Of a DNA stretch of 11,230 bases, positions 7,792-11,230 are shown piece after piece. This DNA is from an uncultured Parabacteroides sp. Lineage in GTDB: Bacteria; Bacteroidota; Bacteroidia; Bacteroidales; Tannerellaceae. The position numbers and the translations under genes were made by a program. The DNA is taken from the NCBI GenBank assembly GCA_900552415.1, contig USAD01000065.1:1-11230 (forward strand). Reading direction: 5' to 3'. Each line of letters begins with the position of its first letter. Within the stretch, counting starts at the first letter, position 1. The notes beneath the pieces are model-generated. The model saw nothing but the letters and a program-made list of their open reading frames with translations. It made no database searches and was not told the origin of the DNA.

Positions 7792-7853
7792 ACCAAACTC
7801 CAGTCCTCCTCGAACCAAACTCCAGTCCCTTCCGAACAAACTGGCCTCTTTTC
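7791..7853. repeat. Short tandem repeat, about 22-base period
   Basis: ACCAAACTCCAGTCC occurs exactly twice, at 7792-7806 and 7814-7828, 22 bases apart. A decayed third unit starting GAACAAACTGG follows at 7834. The array lies between two convergent genes. It is too short and too imperfect to be a CRISPR array, and no protein reads through it convincingly. Confidence 0.6.
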
Positions 7854-7885
7854 AGGGAAAGGATCCAGACCCGCTTCTAACACGA

Positions 7886-8293
7886 TCAAAATTTGGAGAA
7901 GTGATAGCGCTTACCATCACCAGAAAGCCTCAACTCCTTCCCCGTGAGCGACTCGATCTCAAAATGTCGTTTGGCCGAATCCCAGTCTGTCAAGGGCAAA
8001 AAATCACGCACGCCCTCATAATCGAAAGTCAATTCCAAATCCAAAGAATGCTCGTCATTCATTACCTTGTAGCCGTAGCACACTTGATACGTGTCGCTGG
8101 CCCTGTCATATATTTGATATTGGAAAAGGGAGGTCTGGAAATTATACCAAACCGTATCCACCGGTGTCACGACGCCATTTTCTTCCACCTCTTTCAGCAG
8201 CCACTTGCCTTCCAACTGCCGCTCCGGCTTATCGCACGAGGCCAGCAGGAACAGCGACACCAACAAAACCATTACTCGAACCATATTCTCCAT
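7886..8293 (-). CDS. Small lipoprotein, lipocalin-like
   Basis: I read 135 residues from the ATG at 8293. The N-terminus is a lipoprotein signal, hydrophobic MVRVMVLLVSLFLLASC with lipobox LASC and C20 as the acylated residue. The mature part begins DKPERQLEGKWLLKEVEENG; the GKW turn followed by beta-rich, aromatic sequence is typical of small lipocalin-like proteins of Bacteroidetes. A DUF4847-type assignment is possible but not verified. The frame is open upstream to 8464, but that extension lacks coding character, would put the lipobox deep inside, and overlaps the promoter of the pheA leader. A TATATTTG element at 8319-8312 supports the short start; ATG at 8284 is an alternative. The gene is divergent from the aromatic operon and convergent with the TPR gene. 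Function unknown; cell-envelope location likely. Confidence 0.8.
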   Translation of the reverse strand: MENMVRVMVLLVSLFLLASCDKPERQLEGKWLLKEVEENGVVTPVDTVWYNFQTSLFQYQIYDRASDTYQVCYGYKVMNDEHSLDLELTFDYEGVRDFLPLTDWDSAKRHFEIESLTGKELRLSGDGKRYHFSKF

Positions 8294-8311
8294 ATCTCTG
8301 ATTAACACGGC

Positions 8312-8319
8312 CAAATATA
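8312..8319 (-). promoter_or_regulatory. Bacteroidetes-type -7 element for the lipoprotein gene
   Basis: TATATTTG on the minus strand fits the TAnnTTTG consensus exactly and lies 18 bases upstream of the chosen ATG (8293), implying a very short 5' leader. No convincing TTTG -33 partner is visible at the usual distance. The site favours the short start over the 57-codon upstream extension. Confidence 0.5.
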
Positions 8320-8404
8320 CGACAAAAAAGCGGATTACGCTCACGCCCGTCACGACGCCGGGTCCAAAAAATAAATTATATCCAAAAAAAATATCACGAT
8401 TTTC

Positions 8405-8433
8405 TTGTTTCTTAGAAAAAAGTGTTACTTTTG
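8405..8433 (+). promoter_or_regulatory. Promoter of the pheA leader and aromatic operon
   Basis: TACTTTTG (8426-8433) fits the Bacteroidetes -7 consensus TAnnTTTG exactly, with a TTG (8405-8407) 18 bases further upstream as a plausible -33 element. Transcription would start around 8438-8442, about 25 bases before the leader peptide ATG. It would thus include the whole attenuator. Confidence 0.65.
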
Positions 8434-8465
8434 CTCCCGTTAAACAAACAAACGAATAAAACAAA

Positions 8466-8540
8466 ATGAATCGATTTAGCTTTACATATTACTTTTATTA
8501 CTTTTACTTTAGCAAGGTAAGGGCAGGAGTTTGTATGTAA
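8466..8540 (+). CDS. Phe/Tyr-rich leader peptide of the pheA operon
   Basis: A 24-codon reading frame starts MNRFSFTYYFYYFYF and ends SKVRAGVCM, then TAA. Residues 4-15 contain five Phe (all TTT) and five Tyr (TAT or TAC) and only two other residues. Such crowding of one amino-acid class directly upstream of the biosynthetic gene for it is the mark of an attenuator leader peptide, as in the Phe-rich leader of enterobacterial pheA. Here both Phe and Tyr are represented. The leader lies 26-32 bases after the predicted transcription start and is preceded by an A-rich stretch, not a strong Shine-Dalgarno sequence. The peptide itself probably has no function; ribosome stalling on it would. The last codons encode the antiterminator strand. 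Confidence 0.9.
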   Translation: MNRFSFTYYFYYFYFSKVRAGVCM

Positions 8541-8593
8541 AGCATTGAGAATTCAAAAGTGAAATAATCAATTATAAGATATGAAGTCCTGCC
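8522..8593 (+). promoter_or_regulatory. Antiterminator pairing of the pheA attenuator
   Basis: GGCAGGA (8522-8528), inside codons 19-21 of the leader peptide, is complementary to TCCTGCC (8587-8593), the core of the left arm of the terminator. After one G-G mismatch, TT (8530-8531) can also pair with AA (8584-8585). If the ribosome stalls on the Tyr/Phe codons before about codon 13, this strand stays free and can sequester the terminator arm. If it reaches the stop codon (8538-8540), the strand lies under the ribosome and the terminator can form. A weaker pairing of 8498-8505 with 8555-8562 could form an additional upstream hairpin. Confidence 0.8.
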
Positions 8594-8616
8594 GGTTTTG
8601 GTGGGACTTTTTTTTT
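8584..8616 (+). terminator. Attenuator terminator ahead of pheA
   Basis: AAGTCCTGCC (8584-8593) pairs with GGTGGGACTT (8600-8609) over all ten positions, including two G-U pairs, around the loop GGTTTT, and runs into nine T residues (8608-8616). It stands between the leader peptide stop and the pheA ATG, with 23 bases from the end of the T run to pheA. An intrinsic terminator upstream of the first structural gene and downstream of its promoter implies regulated read-through. Confidence 0.92.
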
Positions 8617-8639
8617 AATAACAAGTCAGAGTAAAAAAC

Positions 8640-9485
8640 ATGAAAAAGAAAGTAGCGATTCAAGGTATAGCCGGTTCTTATCACGACATCGCGGCCCATA
8701 ATTACTTTGAGGGCGAGGAGATCGAGATCATTCCCTGCAACACGTTCCGCGACGTGATCGCGACCATCAAGAAAGATCCTTCCGTTTTGGGATTGATGGC
8801 CATCGAGAACACCATCGCGGGCAGCCTGCTCCAGAATCATGAGCTTATCCGCGAGAGCGGACTCAACATCATCGGCGAGTACAAGCTCCGGATCTCACAC
8901 TCGCTTGTCGCGCTTCCAGGCACGACCATCCACGACGTCACGGAGGTAAACTCTCACCCGATCGCCCTGATGCAATGCGGTGATTTCCTGGATACGATCC
9001 CACACGCCAAAATCGTCGAGAAAGAGGATACCGCCCTCAGCGCACGCTGGATCGCGGAAAACAAATTAAAAGGACACGCCGCCATCTGCGGAAAAATGGC
9101 CGCCCAGATCTATGGGCTTGAGGTCTTGGCTGAGGGCATCGAGACCAACAAACGGAATTTCACCCGCTTCCTCGCGATCGCGGACCGCTGGACGGCCGAT
9201 GAGATCCTGAGAGGCGTTGACAGGGATAAATCGTCGCTCGTGTTCGCCCTGCCACACACGGCGGGAAGCCTCTCGAAAGTCTTGTCCGTTCTTTCTTTCT
9301 ACGACATGAACCTCACGAAGATACAATCCCTTCCCATCATCGGGCGTGAGTGGGAATACCTCTTCTACATCGACTTGACATTCACGGATTTCCTCCGCTA
9401 CAAGCAAGCTCTCGAGGCGATCCGGCCACTGACAAAAGACTTAAAGATATTAGGAGAATACACAAATGGAAAGCAAAGCATGTAA
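8640..9485 (+). CDS. pheA: Prephenate dehydratase
   Basis: A monofunctional enzyme of 281 residues converting prephenate to phenylpyruvate (EC 4.2.1.51), the step that commits flux to phenylalanine. The catalytic domain begins VAIQGIAGSYHDIAA, carries AIENTIAGSL at 54-63 and the catalytic TRF motif at 175-177 (NKRNFTRFL). A C-terminal ACT domain spans about 199-275. There is no chorismate mutase domain at the N-terminus, unlike E. coli PheA. In the ACT domain the usual GALV and ESRP motifs, which bind phenylalanine in studied enzymes, read GSLS (209-212) and QSLP (229-232), so feedback inhibition may differ. Expression is expected to be set by the upstream attenuator. The last 20 bases overlap the start of the aminotransferase gene. 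Confidence 0.96.
   Translation: MKKKVAIQGIAGSYHDIAAHNYFEGEEIEIIPCNTFRDVIATIKKDPSVLGLMAIENTIAGSLLQNHELIRESGLNIIGEYKLRISHSLVALPGTTIHDVTEVNSHPIALMQCGDFLDTIPHAKIVEKEDTALSARWIAENKLKGHAAICGKMAAQIYGLEVLAEGIETNKRNFTRFLAIADRWTADEILRGVDRDKSSLVFALPHTAGSLSKVLSVLSFYDMNLTKIQSLPIIGREWEYLFYIDLTFTDFLRYKQALEAIRPLTKDLKILGEYTNGKQSM
9452..9457 (+). promoter_or_regulatory. Shine-Dalgarno site of the aminotransferase gene
   Basis: AGGAGA ends 8 bases before the ATG at 9466, inside the 3' end of pheA. Clear Shine-Dalgarno sites are uncommon in this group. This one supports the overlapping start and allows initiation by ribosomes finishing pheA. Confidence 0.6.
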
Positions 9486-10644
9486 CATACAGCCCGCCAA
9501 TCGGGTCAGCACCGTTCAGGAATACTATTTTTCCAAGAAGCTGAAAGAGGTCGCCGAGATGAACGCGGCCGGCAAGAACGTCATTAATCTGGGCATCGGC
9601 AGCCCGGACCTGCCACCTTCCAACGAGACAATCAACACCTTGTGCGAGCATGCCCGCCAAGCCAACGAGCATGGCTACCAACCATACGTCGGCATTCCGG
9701 AATTGCGCCAGGCGTTCGCGAACTGGTACAAGACCTGGTATCAGGTGGAACTGGATCCCAAGAGCGAGATCCAACCGCTGATCGGCTCCAAAGAGGGAAT
9801 CCTTCACATCTCGCTCGCTTTCCTGAATCCGGGCGATGGCGTATTGGTGCCCAATCCGGGTTATCCGACCTACACGTCGGTCAGCAAGCTGGTCGAGGCC
9901 AAGATCATCCCGTATGAGCTGAAAGAGGAACTCGGCTGGCAGCCCGATTTCGAAACCCTGGAGAAGATGGACCTGTCTGGCGTCAAGCTGATGTGGACCA
10001 ATTATCCCAATATGCCGACCGGCGCCAACGCGAGCGTGGAACTCTACCAGAAACTGGTCGATTTCGGACGCCGCCACGGCATTATCATCTGTAACGACAA
10101 TCCCTACAGCTTCATCCTCAACGAGCATCCGCTGAGCATCCTCTCCATTCCGGGCGCCAAGGATATCTGCATCGAGCTGAACTCCATGAGTAAGGCGCAC
10201 AACATGCCCGGCTGGCGTATGGCCATGCTCGCCTCGAACGCACAATTCGTGCAATGGGTCCTGAAGGTGAAGAGCAATATCGACTCCGGCCAGTTCAAGC
10301 CGATGCAATACGCCGCGGCGACGGCCCTGGGCGCGACCAAGGCATGGTACGACAAAATGAACGCTGTCTACCGGAGCCGCCGCAACCTGGCGGGACAGAT
10401 CATGGAGACCTTGGGCTGTACGTACGACAAGAACCAGGTCGGCATGTTCCTTTGGGGACGCATTCCCGAGACGGCCGACAGCTGCGAGGCGATCGCGGAC
10501 AAAGTCCTTTACGAGGCCAACGTCTTCATCACGCCGGGATTTATCTTCGGCTGCAAGGGCGACCGTTTTATCCGCATCTCACTCTGCTGCAAGAACGAGA
10601 CATTACAAGAAGCATTAAATAGAATAAAGAATAACATTAAATAG
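9466..10644 (+). CDS. Class I/II PLP aminotransferase, probably aromatic
   Basis: A cytoplasmic fold-type I aminotransferase of 392 residues. Visible landmarks are INLGIGSPDLPP near 40-51, GYPTYTS (132-138), the cofactor region TNYPNMPTG (178-186), D211 and Y214 in CNDNPYS, the PLP lysine K243 in SMSKAHNMPGWRM, and a C-terminal RFIRISL whose arginine would hold the substrate carboxylate. Its place between pheA and a DAHP synthase makes transamination of phenylpyruvate, hydroxyphenylpyruvate or prephenate the likely role. Sequence alone does not fix the substrate: aspartate, alanine or LL-diaminopimelate aminotransferases share these motifs. The start overlaps pheA by 20 bases and has a good ribosome site; the next gene starts 10 bases after the stop. 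Confidence 0.88.
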   Translation: MESKACNIQPANRVSTVQEYYFSKKLKEVAEMNAAGKNVINLGIGSPDLPPSNETINTLCEHARQANEHGYQPYVGIPELRQAFANWYKTWYQVELDPKSEIQPLIGSKEGILHISLAFLNPGDGVLVPNPGYPTYTSVSKLVEAKIIPYELKEELGWQPDFETLEKMDLSGVKLMWTNYPNMPTGANASVELYQKLVDFGRRHGIIICNDNPYSFILNEHPLSILSIPGAKDICIELNSMSKAHNMPGWRMAMLASNAQFVQWVLKVKSNIDSGQFKPMQYAAATALGATKAWYDKMNAVYRSRRNLAGQIMETLGCTYDKNQVGMFLWGRIPETADSCEAIADKVLYEANVFITPGFIFGCKGDRFIRISLCCKNETLQEALNRIKNNIK

Positions 10645-10654
10645 ACAGAACATT

Positions 10655-11230
10655 ATGGAAATGAAATTTGAATCCATTCTTTTACCAGGAATCGATCCTA
10701 AACGTCCGATCGTCATCGCCGGCCCCTGTAGCGCCGAGACGGAAGAGCAAGTGCTGGAAACAGCGAAAGGCTTAGCGGCCCGAGGTGTCAAAATCTTCCG
10801 TGCCGGCATTTGGAAACCCCGCACGAAACCAGGAGGCTTTGAGGGTATTGGCGCGATTGGCCTGCCTTGGCTGAAACGGGTAAAACAGGAAACAGGCATG
10901 TACGTCACGACCGAGGTCGCGAACCGTGATCATGTTTTCGAGGCCCTGAAGGCTGGAGTCGATATGTTGTGGATCGGCGCCCGCACGACGGTTAACCCAT
11001 TCGCCGTGCAAGAGATCGCCGACGCCCTGAAAGGCGTTGATATCCCTGTTCTGGTCAAGAACCCGGTCAACCCTGACCTGGAGTTGTGGATCGGCGCTTT
11101 CCAACGCCTCTATGGCGCAGGCATCCACCGTTTGGAGGCTATCCACCGCGGTTTCAGCTCTTACGACAAGAAAATCTACCGCAACCTGCCTTTATGGCAC
11201 ATCCCGATCGAATTGCGCCGCCGCATGCCC
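10655..11230 (+). CDS. 3-deoxy-7-phosphoheptulonate (DAHP) synthase, truncated by the window end
   Basis: The first 192 codons of a DAHP synthase of the KDO8PS-like (class I-beta) type, which condenses phosphoenolpyruvate and erythrose 4-phosphate (EC 2.5.1.54), the first step of aromatic synthesis. Motifs are IAGPCSAE (21-28), FRAGIWKPRTKPGGFEGIG (48-66), TEVANRDHV (86-94), LWIGARTTVNPF (105-116), VLVKNP (132-137) and HRGFSS (164-169). There is no N-terminal ACT domain. In Bacteroidales this protein commonly continues into a C-terminal AroQ chorismate mutase domain, which would complete the route to prephenate for the adjacent pheA product; that part lies outside the window. The start is taken at 10655; ATG at 10661 is an alternative. 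Confidence 0.93.
   Translation, partial: MEMKFESILLPGIDPKRPIVIAGPCSAETEEQVLETAKGLAARGVKIFRAGIWKPRTKPGGFEGIGAIGLPWLKRVKQETGMYVTTEVANRDHVFEALKAGVDMLWIGARTTVNPFAVQEIADALKGVDIPVLVKNPVNPDLELWIGAFQRLYGAGIHRLEAIHRGFSSYDKKIYRNLPLWHIPIELRRRMP

Noticed and set aside
7791..7853. Possible CRISPR array.
   Set aside because: Only two exact copies of 15 bases with 7-base spacing and a degraded third; no spacers of CRISPR length and no cas gene in the window.
7705..7947. Plus-strand 80-codon frame beginning inside the TPR terminator.
   Set aside because: It starts within the terminator stem, crosses the tandem repeat and palindromes, runs antisense into the lipoprotein gene, and has no ribosome site or family features.
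8166..8359. Exact 11-base repeat GTCACGACGCC at 8166-8176 and 8349-8359.
   Set aside because: One copy is inside the lipoprotein coding sequence and the other in its upstream region; with no flanking similarity or symmetry it is most likely chance.
8294..8464. Upstream extension of the small lipoprotein frame on the minus strand.
   Set aside because: It would bury the signal peptide and lipobox about 60 residues inside, and it overlaps the pheA leader promoter. A TATATTTG element lies within it.

Overview
The window looks like a chromosomal segment from a member of the Bacteroidales, and the gene set and codon use would fit Parabacteroides or a close relative. The evidence is the gene order thrA / apgM-like / thrC, promoters resembling the Bacteroidetes -7 element TAnnTTTG, mostly weak Shine-Dalgarno sequences, and a monofunctional pheA placed ahead of an aminotransferase and a DAHP synthase. 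The species call is an inference. Nearly everything here is amino-acid metabolism, and I see no transposase, phage gene, CRISPR array or defence gene.

Left part (minus strand, 5209 down to 29): a threonine operon reads thrA (aspartokinase-homoserine dehydrogenase fusion), then an ApgM-type phosphoglycerate-mutase-like gene, then thrC (threonine synthase), with gaps of 29 and 2 bases. No classical GHMP-type homoserine kinase (thrB) is present. The ApgM-like protein occupies its place and is the best candidate for the missing kinase step. A nested inverted repeat and a tRNA-Cys(GCA) gene follow downstream on the same strand. The first bases of the window resemble the 5' edge of this tRNA, so a second tRNA gene may begin just outside.

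Middle part: a 443-base gap separates thrA (leftward) from alanine dehydrogenase (ald, rightward). It contains a GC-rich cluster of hairpins that looks inserted into AT-rich surroundings. After ald comes a strong hairpin, then a gene for a secreted tetratricopeptide-repeat protein with a good intrinsic terminator. A convergent small lipoprotein gene with a lipocalin-like start follows, and short tandem repeats and palindromes lie between the two.

Right part (plus strand, 8405 to the end): an aromatic amino-acid operon of pheA (prephenate dehydratase), a PLP aminotransferase and a DAHP synthase that runs off the window. Ahead of pheA is the most interesting element: a promoter, a 24-residue leader peptide with five Phe and five Tyr codons packed into twelve positions, an intrinsic terminator, and a competing antiterminator strand encoded in the last codons of the leader. 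This has all the parts of a ribosome-mediated transcription attenuator that would sense both phenylalanine and tyrosine. It fits an operon that makes their shared precursor.
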